Below, one piece after another: positions 43,281-56,164 of a stretch of 64,000 bases of DNA. Within the stretch, counting starts at the first letter, position 1, and every line of letters starts with the position of its first letter. The translations under genes were made by a program, and so were the position numbers. The notes under the pieces were generated by a model, which worked only from the letters and a program-made list of their open reading frames with translations, had not been told where the DNA came from and ran no database searches. The stretch is from Amyelois transitella (Eukaryota; Arthropoda; Insecta; Lepidoptera; Pyralidae), in assembly GCF_032362555.1 (NCBI RefSeq), contig NC_083513.1, positions 5,146,001 to 5,210,000 of the forward strand. The letters are read 5' to 3'.

Positions 43281-46200
43281 ATGCCTAAAAAAACGTAAGT
43301 AATATATGAAACATATAAGAACTGCTACCATCTCATATGAAGACATTCCCGGAAGGAGTTTCTTTTTTGTAGACTCTACGGTGTATTGCTGCTCAATACT
43401 TTGCTACAACGAAATTTTATATAGCTTTATTGACTTTTAATGTAGTAGTTGCTATAACAAGTAATTGCTAGGTTTAATACCTGAGAACTTTTAGTACCTA
43501 CTTATTTAAACACATACGTCTTATTTCCTTTGAGAAACAGTTTGTCTTATTTCGCGATGTAAATACTTGTTAACTTTTAGAAGATAAACTACTTAATACG
43601 TGCTCAATTATTAAGAGAATGATCGAATTCACGACTCATTCTTTTAATGACCTAAGTTCCATTATTATTAAAACTAAGTTGTTAGAATGTTATTTTTGAG
43701 TATATTTTCAGAAGCTGTAAGTGCCCACCAAGAATACAAAAGTCATGTAGACAAGGCAAAACGACAGATTGCAGAGATGTGGCAGACATTATAGAGGCCT
43801 TGACCTTTGAGGCTGAAAGTTAGTATCTCACTCTTACTATTATTTTGTTATTCACAAACGCTGACCCGGTTGATACTCTCTCTGTCTATATGGTATTTTC
43901 TTTCTCTTCTAATTTTACAGATAGCAAGAAATCTAAAAAAGTAAAAAGCCCTAAGTTCAAGACCAAACCTTTCAGACCGCTTAAAGGAGATCCTGGTGTT
44001 CCCATGGCGCCTTCCATGCAAACAAGGTACCTACTTATTTTATATAAATTTAATAACAACAAATAATATACAAATATCAACAAATGCTTGTTTTCTATGA
44101 AAAATAAATCCTATAGGAACATTTTTGTGTACCATTCTGTAAAAAATTAAACCTTTGTTTCTTAAACTTCAGGTTGAGATACATAAGCCATTGTCCATTG
44201 CAAGCACCAGCTCCCGAAGATAGGCCAAAGTACGTATTAAGCATTACCAATTTATCTGCGGTTGTAACGTTTACTGTACGAGTATCTTGATTACCTATCA
44301 TTCTCTAATCAAATGACTATAATATAATATCCTACAAATAACTAATCTCACGTTTCTTCAGCCTTCGTATTAGGTGAAACTCTTAATAAGTGGAGAAAAA
44401 AGTATATTAAGAACCTAGTTACCTTAATGTTAACATAATACCTTTTTATTACAGGCCATTTAATAGATTTGCCTTTCAGTCGGATTCGGACGATGAAAGT
44501 ATACTTAAAACTGGAACGAAGGGGGTCCGGTACAAGAAAAAGGTTCGATACGTTGATCTAATGCCTGGGGATATTTTATTACCCAAACCGCTACCGGTTG
44601 TGAAGCATACGGAATCAAATAAATCTATTTTTAATGTAAGTACACATACATTTTTTCACTATGGCTTTACATTAGCATGTAATTTAAGAGTCTGCTTCAG
44701 GAAGTTATATTTACAGTACCTATATTAATATTGTCTGCATCTGATTATATTGTAATTTTTACTCTATAATGAGTAACATTATATGTATTAACTTTGTATT
44801 TTAGGTCCCAAGTCCTAAACTAAGCGGCGAAGTGATACAGGCGCAACGCGCGTCTGTTAAACCCGGCGATTTAAAACCTCCCTTGCCTCCCAAATCTGCA
44901 CATGAGTAAGCTTCTTTAGAAGATATCAATGTAATTACTGTTATACCTACCTAAGGCTCCTCAAAGAAATTGTCTCGAATTGTCTAACTTAATACCTACG
45001 ATCATTTCGAATAAGTCAACAAACATGACGCCCAACATAAGAGCTTTTTTATTTTAATATAAGTTGAATTAATTTGGTAACGGCTTGCGTAGAGTTGTTT
45101 ACTTATATGTTTCCGACTAGGCACTTTATTAAACCTTTAATTTTGTATTTTTTTAGCCTATATAAACCTCATAGTGGCATAGTGATCAACAAAGATAAAG
45201 AGTTCGCCCCTGATGCCGTAAGCGGTGGACTGGGAAAATTACCAAGGTAAGGTAACCCTAATGTTGTTTGCATAGCGCTTAGAATATTGACCGATGCTGA
45301 TTCAGAACTTTCTTGAAAGGTGATCACGTTCCGCAGCTTAATTTTGTATCCGTGGCGACATTGTTTTCAAAATTGAAAATTGCAAATAATACATACATAC
45401 ATATTATCACGTCTATATTCCTTGCGAGGTAGACAGAGCCAACAATCTCGATAAGACAGATAAGCCACGTTCAGCTTTTTGGGTTTCATGACAAATAATA
45501 TTATTGATTTTAAAAATGATGAAAAAATGAGCAACTCTCAATCGAGGTCTAAGCTTAATAAACTTTTATTTTGTTCACAGTAAGGAGAAAAAGAAGAAAC
45601 CGTGCCACAAAGGCGGGTAAGTTAAGCCTATCATGCTCCTGAAGGTTTTGTCTGTTTCTGTGACAAATATTAACAAAATCGGTCTTGAAGTTTTATAGTT
45701 TATTCGCTAAAAAGAAAACATAAATCTTTTCCCTTAATAATTTTATTATTGTTTTAAAAAAGAACATTTCTTAAATAACCATTTTATGCTCAGTAGGCTT
45801 GGCTCGTGTAGGAATTTCCAAACTATTTTTTAAGCAAGCTGTCGTACTTCAGTTAAACACTTGGTACTTAAAGCATATTTTATTTTTGCAGAATATGCCA
45901 CAGGAAAACTTGCAATAAAAGAAAATGTCGGTAAGTCTGATATATTGTAATAAAGTGGTGTCTTTCCACGTTAGAAATACATGACGATAAGATTTTATTA
46001 TAATAAATTTTACTAAACATCTTAATATACTTACAGAAAATATGCAGCCATGAGAAAACGACAGTTAGGACGAAGATCGAGAAGGTTGGTCTTTGATTTG
46101 GTAAAAATAATAATAAAAATGAGAAAAGCTGTTTTTAGGGTTCCGTACGTCTGAATACAAAAACGGAACCCTTATAGGATCTCTCGTGTGTCTGTCCGTC

Positions 46201-49200
46201 CGTCGCTTACAGTCAATTGTCTCCGAATCTATTAGACCGATTAAGTTGAAATTTGGTACACATACTCGTATCAATTCCTGTGACCCAAACACAGAGGTGT
46301 GACGTGAGCAGATGAAATCTGTATATGGAGGTCATTTTTTTGGGGGAATTAAAAAAAAATAGACGAAAATTGACCATTCCTTCATGAACAGTATTCGAAT
46401 GCAATAACTCATATTTAAAAAAACATTAAAGCCGTTGTCGGGATTTCATGTCCAACCTAAACAATCTGAAACAAATCACCAGGTCTTCCCCAATGTGATG
46501 TGTTTGGCGGTACAACGGTACAGCAAGATGATGTAATTACCATATTGATGACACCAGATGTCGGTACAAAGATTTAGAAAACTTCACGCCGGCACTAAAT
46601 TTAAATTAAAAGTGCAATACTTTCTATCATTATGCTGTTTGTTTTAAATATTTGTTTTATCATTCAGCCAGTCGGATATCCCATACACAACGTTAGGCTC
46701 GGCGGACGGGAAACCAAGAGCAAGGGGCACCCAGAAATACGTTCAGAACGACGATGAAGTTTGTGGCCTCGATGATATACCTAGTCCTGAACATGTTAGT
46801 TATTTTAATAAATACAATATTATACTAACTTTCCCGTACCCTTCTGCGTACTCCACACAAGGTATCTATAGAATAGAATAGACTCACATTTATAATATAA
46901 GCATGGTTAGTATAGTAGTTATAATGATTTTAGACGTTACTTTGAGAATTTAAGAAATAAGTACTTATTATATTTCCGGAAAAAATTAATCATTTAGAAA
47001 ACAAATTTAGGTACCTTCTATTTCTTATCCGATTTCGTAATATTTATGGGGAAACGGTTGAAAACTTTAGGAACGCACAAAGATAAATTAATAGAAATAT
47101 AATAAATTGGGATAAATAAAGGAAAAAATAATTAATCTTTCTTTCTTCGGTTCTTTTGTTTACAGGTCCAAATACCAGCCAATTTGAAGCGCGGCACGTT
47201 ACAAACACATTCGTTAACTGTTTTACCTTGTAATAAAGAGAAAAGGCGAGAAATCCACTATGGAATATTGACGGGATCTTTCAACATGTATGACAGCAAA
47301 TTCAGTAAGTAGTTTCCAATATCTTCTTAAAAATCCTTCGTTCTCGGAACTTCACTTTTCTGTAGTCAGGGGTGCGTGCTTTGACAAAGACCCTTGTTTT
47401 AACAAGAAAATACTCAAGCCTGACTTTCGCACACCTGATAGGTTTGCGAAAATTGGATCGACGATTTACGACATCCACAGGATAGAGATGAAATGGTCCT
47501 ATTCTTACATTGCCGGGAACCACACGGCACGTATGTATAAAAAGAAAATGGGGCAACAAAAAAATACCTTCAGCACCCCTCCCTCCCGGAGGGAGAAGGC
47601 AGGCTACATTTTTCCACTTGCCACGATCCCTGCATACCTAGGTAGATACTTATTTTGGTTTATTCGTTTCACGCGACCTGAAATTGTATTTTATCTTCAG
47701 GTGCGCGAACAAGAGGCAGACAGGCGTTGACAATGAGTGTGATGGCGTATTGCCTGGCTTTCCACTACCATCCCAAGCAGTGGACGATGAAGCTGGTAGA
47801 CAACTTGGTCGATGCAGGGGACCAATGGTATGTGGGTCCAATACATCTGATTGTATATGTTCATCTCTGGTATTACTGTTGTTCAGTAAAATGATGTTTT
47901 GAAAAATTTATCAGCCTGAGGAAGATTTTTTGTTGAATATCAAAGATTTCAGGCTCAAATACCTATCTCTTATTTTTATAAAGTGACGTATGCTTTATCC
48001 TGGAAATGCTATATACAAAGTTTAATATAATATATTGATTTTTTTTTTGCCATGCAGGTACCTACAATGCCTAGAGAAAGTGCACGACCACTCAGCAGTG
48101 CAAGGAATCTGCGAAGTGTTGCCATTTGGTAAGAAACAGACCTTGGTGTTGAACGGGAAGAGAATGCAGGTACTACTCGGAGAGCCTGACATCGTAGGGT
48201 ACACCATGTCACTGGACCCTACTGTTTATAACCTCTGTAGAGGGCTGAAAGCATTCTTTAAAGATAACCGCGCTGGTGTATTTTTGTCTAGGTAAGTAGT
48301 TCTTTTTTTTTTATGTAAAATCTTTACGTATCTTTTTCTGGACTTGTTGGTTTAAGAAAAACATCATAATGATTCTGGTGATAATCCTGGCATTTGTTTA
48401 CGTGTTTTGCATCCTCCTAATGAAGGAACCGAGCATGGATTCGCCTATTTTCTAAAATATGATAAAAGCGGCTACTTACAAAAGCGAGATAGGGGTTAAC
48501 TAGGGTTTTAACGTAACAAAAAAAACATTTTAATTACAGAGTCTTAAAACTGGTTATTTGGAAAGACAGGATATGTTTCTACATTTTCGACCCAGCTGGC
48601 AGAGACTCGAGGGCGTATTCTAACTATTCCAAAGGATGCGCCGCTCTCATGAACGTCAAAGATATTGAGTCAGTCGCGGAGGTCGTACTGGCTCGCAGCG
48701 TCCTAGAAGATCAGAAATTTGTTCTGGCTTCAGTAAAAGTTCTGAAAATGATTGATGAAAAATGCGACGATGACTTAGAATCGGATAAGGAACTGACACA
48801 AGCAGAAAAAGCTATGATGGGATACCGAATATTGAACGAAAACTGTGCTATCGTCAATGCTAATATGCATTTAGGCGATAGATGTTTCGAAGAAGCCAAA
48901 TTTAGGCAAGCTTTGCCCATAGCCGTCTGTGCGATGACTTACGCTAAAATCTCGCCGCCGAATACGTGGTTTTCTAAGACGCTAGACAAAGTATTGCGTT
49001 TAGGGAACAAATTGTTTGTGGACTGTATGCATCCTAAAGTAATGATCGATATAACAATCGACAATATACCTAACGAAATTATAGTGGGGCCGTACGCTTG
49101 CGAAATAATCATATATCGAGAGAGGGTTAAAGGACAACTTTTTACTACAAAGGAATGTTTGCTGAATATCCGAACAGGATTGGACGAATTCTTCAGTCAT

Positions 49201-52200
49201 GAATACAATAGTGGAATTTTGGAATTTAATAACTATACTTTAGCAGTATGGAGGCAGAAGGATATGTATTATTTGTTTGATCCTTACCCGCGAACAAATG
49301 ACGGGTTACGTTCTTTCAAAGTTGGGAAAGCTTGCTGCTTTATGTTACTAAATCCGGAGACGATGGCAGATGTGTTTACAAAGAATTGGGATTATTTACC
49401 AGCAACAACGCAATTTTATATACACGCATTCAAAGTACTGAAGTTAAAGAAGAAGCAGCCGAAAGTATGTTTATACTTTTTTGTTTATAATATCTTTATC
49501 GCACAGAAATTTACACAGTTTAGAAAAATTAATAAATCACTTGCAATGAGGACTTATCCCATTTTCTGCCTTACTATGCCTCTAATTAAATTAAAATTGT
49601 TTTCAAATAATTTCAGATGCAAATAGTATGTACTCTCAGTGACGAACAGTTGCCGGGCGCTAAGAAGAAGGGCAAAAGAGAAGTGTTGCCAGTGTATCAG
49701 GCGCAGGGCGACGGCAAGGAGATCATGCAGGATGTGTTGCCAGTCGATAAGCCTGGCGAGAAGCTGGCCGGCGTATGTACTACTTATAATATTGTTTGTG
49801 TGCTAAATACCTCTATCTGCATGTAATATAATTTGATACAGTTACAAACAGAAGAATGCCAATTTAAAAGAAAAGTGATGCCAATTTATCAGCTGTGTTA
49901 AGCTCTTAGATGTTATGAATATTCTGAATTGTTTTTGCATTATTGTTGCCATATTAATTTGTAATATTTAACAATCTTAGCATTGAACGGTTATAGAGTA
50001 TTTTCAGAATTTTTTGCTATCTTTCAACCAGCAGAAAGTTTGCCTCTGTTTACTTAGAAAAATAATTTGAATTATTAATTAATTGCAGCAAGTGGATGAA
50101 GAACAGATGGGGGATATAATTTCTCTGGTGGATAGTATTCAAGAGGATTATTTGCCACCGATTCCACTGCGGTACAAAAAAATGGGTCCAGAGCCATTGG
50201 TAGAAAAAATTGGTGAGTTGATTACATATTTTTTAGGATTTTGTAGGCGATTTATTTATAAGCCCCAGTAAAAGTTAGTTAACTTTATTATGTATAATAA
50301 GGATTTTTTATTTATAATCATTTTGGAATCGTTTTCCGACGGCTAGTCTACAAACAACTTAGGTAAGTCGACGATATAATTTCTTATCACCGGTACGAAC
50401 GAAATACTTTATTTTCAAACTTAGGTAGGTACTGTAACTTACGACCTTACGTAAGAAAGTAATAAAAAAAAATTCTGGAGAAGGAGAAGAAGGAGACAAA
50501 TCTTTAAAATTTTAGAATTTCCGATTAAAAAACAAATTGTCGTCGAATAGTGCTTAGGCGATAACTATGTGAGTATAATTTAATATATTTTGTTGTATGT
50601 GTAGTGAATCTGGACTCTCCGACGGTGTCGGTGACGCAGGTGGTGCCGCCGTGGCCGAAGCCCCGCGACAAGACGCACGAGCTGCCGGAGCCCGACCCCG
50701 ACCCCGAGCCCACGCCGCCGCCCACGCCGCCGCAGCTGCCGGTAACCTATTGCGATGACAGCCCTCGTAGTACGGCACGCGCGACGCCGTTATTATCGCG
50801 CGAAAAATTATTGCCGTGTCGCTTTCAATTATGACGTGAAACAAAACGGCGATAGTTTTTCGCGCGATAAAAACTGCGTCGAGCGTACCATACTACGAGG
50901 GCTGGAAGGAGCAGTCCTCTTGTATTTGATTGAGTTAAACGTAGTTGCGAAGGATTCTGAAGTCGGCAGTCTTCTGTGGCTACCGGTAGTTTGCCTTGTG
51001 ATAACAGCCTTCTCTTTTTGCTGTCGGATAAGGTAGACACGAATTGTTATTTTAGAGGAATGATTCCACTTTTGCTGATTTTGTCACCTTGCAAGATGAT
51101 TGCCTCTTCGTCGTGACTTGCCTTGGCCTATAGGGCTAACCAGAATACCCTGATGTAGGGAAACGCCTACTTTTAATATACCATTTACAAAGCAAAAGAA
51201 AGTTGTCTGTTGTAGCTTCAGTGTTGGTTCGATTAGCAACTCGAAAAGAAGATTGCTTTTGAGCTGACACTGCTGTCTTAAAATTTTGTATCTGTCAGTA
51301 GTAATGTATCCGTGTAATGCAATATGTTAAAACAATATTAATATTATTTTTTTTTCATTTGCAGCCTCCAGAAGGAGGTGAGGAACAGGTATGTTATTTT
51401 CCTTGTTATGATTGTTAAAACCAAATACGTAAGAGACAACTACTTTTTATTTATCTAGTGTATACTCATAAAGTGAAACCGTTACTACTTTCACACTAGG
51501 ACGAGGAAGAAAACGAAGAAGAGGAGGACGAGGAGACGATGAAGAGGAAGAAGGAGGAAGAGGAGAGACGCAAGGCTGAGGAGGAGGAGGCGAGGCGGAA
51601 GGCGGAGGAACTCCCGCCGGAGATGCCGCCGCCGCCGCCTACCCCGCAATCCGAGATGGAAGTGCCGGTAAACTATATTTATTTTAGAGATATTATTGAG
51701 ACGAGGAAGAGTTAAGAGAAGAAGAGAGACGCAAGGTGCATACCCCGGACGTTGTAGATGGAAATGCAGTGATGTAGATGAAGTAAAGTAAAAAATAAAC
51801 ATTTCATAACATATATCCTCCTTTCTTTATCCTTTAAGAGGTAGACAGTCTTGAAATGACCGTGTTTATCTCTGATGATTTAATGATCGAATTGAGATAG
51901 TGATAGGTTGCTAGCTCATCGCATAAAAGAGGAATCCAAATTTTAAAGGAAATATATGGAGTGGTGCTATTCTAAAGTGCCGGAAACCATACGGCACGAT
52001 AATTTTATTACAAGATTAATATAATTTGTTTAGCTAAAGAGATTGTTATTACTATTCAAAGTTTAAAACATAATAAATTTGCAGCTAGCTCCAATGCAAA
52101 TGGCCGAGGAGGAGGTCCAAACGGCAACAGCCGTGAACGTCGACCGTCGCATACTTCTAGCCGAAGACGCCCGCTATAGATTCAAACTGAGGCAACTGAG

Positions 52201-55200
52201 AAAGAAAATGACGCCGCCATTGAACGAAGCCTTTCTAGAGGGCTCCCCTTCGGAGGAACTTATGAAACCTAGCAATTTCAAACCTTTACCAGACAATACT
52301 CAGATAGTAAGAGGTTCCTCGGCGATATCGGAATCGCAAGCGGTGAATGTTCTACCGTTCGCGTCAATCATGGCTCTGGTGACGTCGTACAAATACTCGA
52401 TTAATACTTGGACCCCAGGGATTGTGAATTTCGTTGTGGACACAGCTAAGAAGCTGTATTCTAGTAAGAAAGAGAAGTTCCAACTGGCCCCTTTGCATAT
52501 TATACCTAAAATTGGTATTGGTCATCAGGTCAGAACATTTTTTTGTATTTATAGATAAAGATATGTATTTAATTATGAAAATTTTGTATTTAATGCTTTA
52601 AGAGCAAGCTTTACAAGTGCCCTCCACAAACAATAGCGTTTGCATACACGCTAAAAACATAGGCATCTGGCGGGAGAATTGTGTATCCGTTCCGTCCATG
52701 CTAATATTAAAAAGGAAAAATATTAGAGATTTCGTTAGTAAAACTAAAAACTACTAAATCTATTTTGACGAAATTTTGCACAGACTGTAGGAAGTAATAG
52801 CGGATACTTATTTTAAACTACTACTTCTTTTACTTACGTACTTATTTTGAATATTTTATGCCAGTGAAAACGTGTTGGCTCTACGTTATATTCTATCAAG
52901 GTCAAGATTATCTTCACCCCTTGTTTCTTCCAAAGGCATATCACGCGAACATCGATGTGGTAGGCGAAGGGCCTTCTTGGCAAATGGAGGACGTACTTTC
53001 CCGCAAGTTTCTAAGCAAATATGACCGCGGCATGCTTACCACGTCCAACTACAGCTGTGCCGTATTCAAGAGAGCCGGCCTCTATTACCTCTTCGATGGT
53101 AGCAGTTGCAATGCGATGGGCATCAGAGACGGGAAGGACAAAGGGAAAGCTTGCTTTTTGAGGTTTAAGACGTTACATGACCTTGTTAGCAGGTAATGAA
53201 AATAACTAATGAACTGAATAATGTTTTTATTTTAAAAACAGGATACAAAGTATCATCTAATGACATAAAACACAATAATTAAAATCACCATATATTTTAT
53301 CTTTTCTCTTTCTATATCTCTGAGACATTCTTTTAACCATAAATACAAAAATTGACCAGAATCCCTTGTGAACATCAGAGGTCTGGCGGCAATTGCTTTT
53401 AAGTTCGTACCTGATATTCTAACTCCTAGATTGTGGTCATTGGTTCACTGAATACCCGAGCACACCAAAAGCAGGTCAGACGCAGCGCAGTTTGAAAGCA
53501 GGCCCGCACCAAGTTTTAATACAAAAAACTCTTAGAACTCTTAACATCAATTTGAAAAGCGGGCCCACACTTGAATTGTTCCTTCTTGGATTCTTGATTG
53601 CGCAAGCGCATGTTTCATAGGATATTATCCCTACTAATATTATAAATGCGAAAGTAACTCCGTTAGGTACGCTTTTACGCCTAAAACCTAAGGCCTGAAC
53701 CGCGTCATTTCGTTCAAAATGAATGGCAATTATTCCTTCTATATAGCTGTTGCTATATTAAGTACTTTATCTGTTTCAGAGTTTTATTCAATAAAGACGG
53801 AAAAGTTGAAGATCAGCAATTCATTCTAAGTAGAGTTTTAGTTCGTAGCTATTTGACTGAGCCCCGGTCTAAGTTGCCCGAGGACTATGATTACGAGACC
53901 ATGAAACCAAAATCTAAGAAGTCGAGGCCCTCCATTGTTTCAACAGGGGAGATAAAGACTTCGATAAAATTATCAGAACCCAAAAGCGAACCCGTGATAG
54001 GATACCAACTGATTGATGGTGTTTACAGAATAGAAGGCACTACGGCTCTCAAAGATAAAAAGAAAACCAATGAAGTGAAGGCTTGCCATTTCGTGAGCTT
54101 GATAGCCATGCTGATGGCAGCCATGCATCCTATCAGGACCTGGGATCATCTCATGGTCGACACTTGCATTGAAAAAGGACTTGAGATACACGAGAAGGCG
54201 ACGAATTTAAGTGTTTGTGAAAAGAGAGTTATAAAAAATGTTATTTTGGATGGAAAATTTATCAATATTAATATAAAGAAAATAATTGTCGTAAATGAAA
54301 ATGCTGAGAAGAGAATAGAACAGTACATACGAGCTGTGATGAAGAGGCTACGATACGTTATAATTAGATATCCTATGTGCAGTATGGTCATTTGTCAAAC
54401 CGGTGGTTTTTACCACCTCTTCGATCCTTACGCTCCGCCGACTGAAGAGCCCGAAAAACCACCAAAGGATGACCAAAATAAAGTGAAGAAAGAAACCGAA
54501 GATTTGAAACTTCCAAAAAATCCGAGTCCCGAAGATAATAGAAAGGTTAATCCAGTCGCTACTTGGACCTTATACCGCTCTATGGAATCTCTGATACGTC
54601 GTATAAAAAAGGTTGTTGGTGGCAGAGAAGTAGATACCCCGGAGTTTTATACCTTCGAGTTGACTTCCGTGAAGACAGCACCTCGCCGCTCAGCTCTGAA
54701 CTACAGACTTAGTCCACTGTTCAAACCGGACGAAAATCCTAATTTGCCATATTTGAAACGTAGAAAAGTTAGACCGGTTGTTGATGAAAAAATGTACTGG
54801 CTTAATATTGATATGATACCGTGGTCACGTATGAGCCCTGTCAACGACTTGGGGCTAGACAGAAGGACTCCGAAAACAATGTGGAAAGACTGGGACATAG
54901 AATTCCCTGGGGACCTTTATTCTCTCTGGGGGACTGTGCATCCGTTAGATACTAAATTTAAGCCAGAAAACAGAGGAAAACAATATTTGGCTACCTGTGT
55001 AGTAGCATTAATGATGGTTGAAGCTTGCGATTTAAGCGCATGGACCGGTAGTTTCCTAGATGGTGTTGTGAATGGAGGAGATTTATATCACGCAAAATGC
55101 GCAAACAAATTAGCAAATAGTAAAAACCATGAAATCGGTCTCAATGATTTGGACACGAAGTTCGACGAAATGTTTCCGTACAGCTTTTCGGTTAGTTTTG

Positions 55201-55538
55201 AAAAGATCATATTTGGATTCGTTTATAATATGTATCCGGATCGGTTTAATTTGAGTAAAGCGTTGTCTTACTTTTTTGAGAAACATACACGAGGAATTTT
55301 GACTAGTCCGGCTAAAAATTTGGCATTTGGAAAAAGTGGAACATCATATTTTATGTTTGACTGCCAGAGCTATGGCGCTCCCGTATTCAGCCCGGGTCAA
55401 GGGGCTTCGTACATGCTGAAATGTGAGAGTCTGAACAGACTTATTTATTGCATGACCATGACACTGAACGTAAGGAGACATGGCCAACAATTTCATTTGT
55501 ACAAAGTGGCTGTGTCATCAAGTGAAAAGTCACGTTGA
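43281..55538 (+). CDS. Unnamed 1,799-residue protein with five tandem protease-like domains
   Basis: I do not recognise a named gene. Exons: 43281-43294, 43712-43818, 43921-44026, 44173-44229, 44455-44635, 44805-44905, 45157-45246, 45581-45616, 45892-45930, 46037-46084, 46668-46794, 47166-47304, 47701-47827, 48058-48291, 48540-49464, 49617-49772, 50089-50212, 50605-50741, 51365-51388, 51500-51667, 52085-52528, 52936-53192, 53780-55538; all phases join. Residues 1-300 are basic and Cys-containing (CHKGGICHRKTCNKRKC). Repeats lie at about 335-539, 563-772, 1050-1239, 1296-1512 and 1593-1790; a Pro/Glu-rich linker spans 778-980. Each repeat has a G-T/S...D opening, a Q-A/Y or K-A helix start, W....hD...h..G, then YYLFDP-like and G.A..L blocks. 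This resembles C76-type deubiquitinase folds without catalytic Cys/His; inference only. Confidence 0.8.
45391..45488 (-). repeat. Short interspersed element A, tail half
   Basis: ACATACATACATATTATCACG, TCTATATTCCTTGCGAGGTAG and AAGCCACGTTCAGCTTTTTGG, then lost. Intron of the five-repeat gene. Confidence 0.7.
46137..46385 (+). repeat. Interspersed repeat, family E, truncated
   Basis: It opens with GGGTTCCGTACGTCTGAATAC and ACGGAACCCTTATAGGATC, as in the copy at 25266, and breaks off after GACGAAAATTGACCATTCC. Intron of the five-repeat gene. Confidence 0.7.
47430..47532 (-). repeat. Short interspersed element A, head fragment
   Basis: TTTACGACATCCACAGGATAG, AGATGAAATGGTCCTATTC and TGCCGGGAACCACACGGCAC. 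Between the two exons of repeat 1 in the five-repeat gene. Confidence 0.65.
50759..50904. mobile_element. Near-palindromic 146-bp MITE
   Basis: CAGCCCTCGTAGTACGGCAC pairs with the right-hand end CATACTACGAGGGCTG. The pairing runs about 59 bp per arm, through ATTATCGCGCGAAAAA-type cores, with roughly 28 unpaired bases at the centre. No clear target duplication. It begins 18 bases after the donor of a five-repeat-gene exon. Confidence 0.75.
51690..51775 (+). pseudogene. Relic partial copy of the preceding Glu-rich exon
   Basis: The intron just after exon 51500-51667 repeats that exon's landmarks in order: GACGAGGAAGAG, GAGAGACGCAAGG, TACCCCG and AGATGGAAATGCAG. It contains an in-frame stop and lost its middle part. 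This is a decayed tandem exon duplication of the host gene. Confidence 0.5.
51815..51998 (-). repeat. Short interspersed element A, degenerate
   Basis: GAGGTAGACAGTCTTGAAATG, ATTGAGATAGTGATAGGTTGC and GTGCCGGAAACCATACGGCAC. Intron of the five-repeat gene. Confidence 0.65.
53630..53720 (+). repeat. RTE-like repeat C, 5' piece only
   Basis: CCCTACTAATATTATAAATGC, GAAAGTAACTCCGTTAGGTAC and ACGCTTTTACGCCTAAAACC. Intron of the five-repeat gene. Confidence 0.5.
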
Positions 55539-56164
55539 TCATAATTTAACAGTTGATAGATACGTCGTCTTGCCACATTGTATTAAAAAAAAAAATTTGT
55601 AGTTAATAAAGCCAAACTTTTTTTCAATCGATTTTTTTTTATGATCATGTCGATCTCTGTGGTAAAAAATATTCCGCATCTCTAATTTAACTCGTATATT
55701 TTTTGGCTGGGATTCCACCCGTAGAAGTTTGAAGTCTTATTTGAGATCATACGAAGTACCTATAAACCATTTTGTGTTTTCAACAAAGATGTAATTGCCG
55801 TGATATGCTGTTGGTGTGCTATATTGCTATGCTATATTTTGTTTATCACATTTTCATGCAAAAGCTATTGAACGGATTTGTATGAAAAGACGAACCTGCT
55901 TTAATTTAAACGGAAATGAAGTCGTGGGCAACGCGTTATCAGGTAATAAGTAAGCATGAATAAATAGTTAATTATTCTGAAGAGAAAGATCCCAAATATT
56001 ATAAATGTGAAAGTAAGTTTATTTGTTACCTCTTCGAGGGTTATCTGCTGAAATAATCTTGAAATATTACGTAGCCTGAAGAGGGACACAGGGTTCCTTT
56101 CAGCCGGGTAAAAACTACAGGTTTCCATGGGTTTTACGAAAACCTGTATTCTTTTGTAGGTGAT
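55539..56164. other. 3' flank of the five-repeat gene with a family C repeat
   Basis: AATAAA lies at about 55604, 66 bases past the stop. A family C-like stretch (ATATTATAAATGTGAAAGTAAG, GAAGAGGGACACAGGGTTCC) covers about 55984-56164. Nothing else is seen. Confidence 0.45.

Noticed and set aside
47290-47730. 146-codon plus-strand frame
   Set aside because: It crosses an intron containing an element A fragment and the wrong frame of the next exon of the five-repeat gene.
51491-51802. Minus-strand Leu/Arg-rich frame
   Set aside because: Antisense of the GAG/GAA-rich linker exon.
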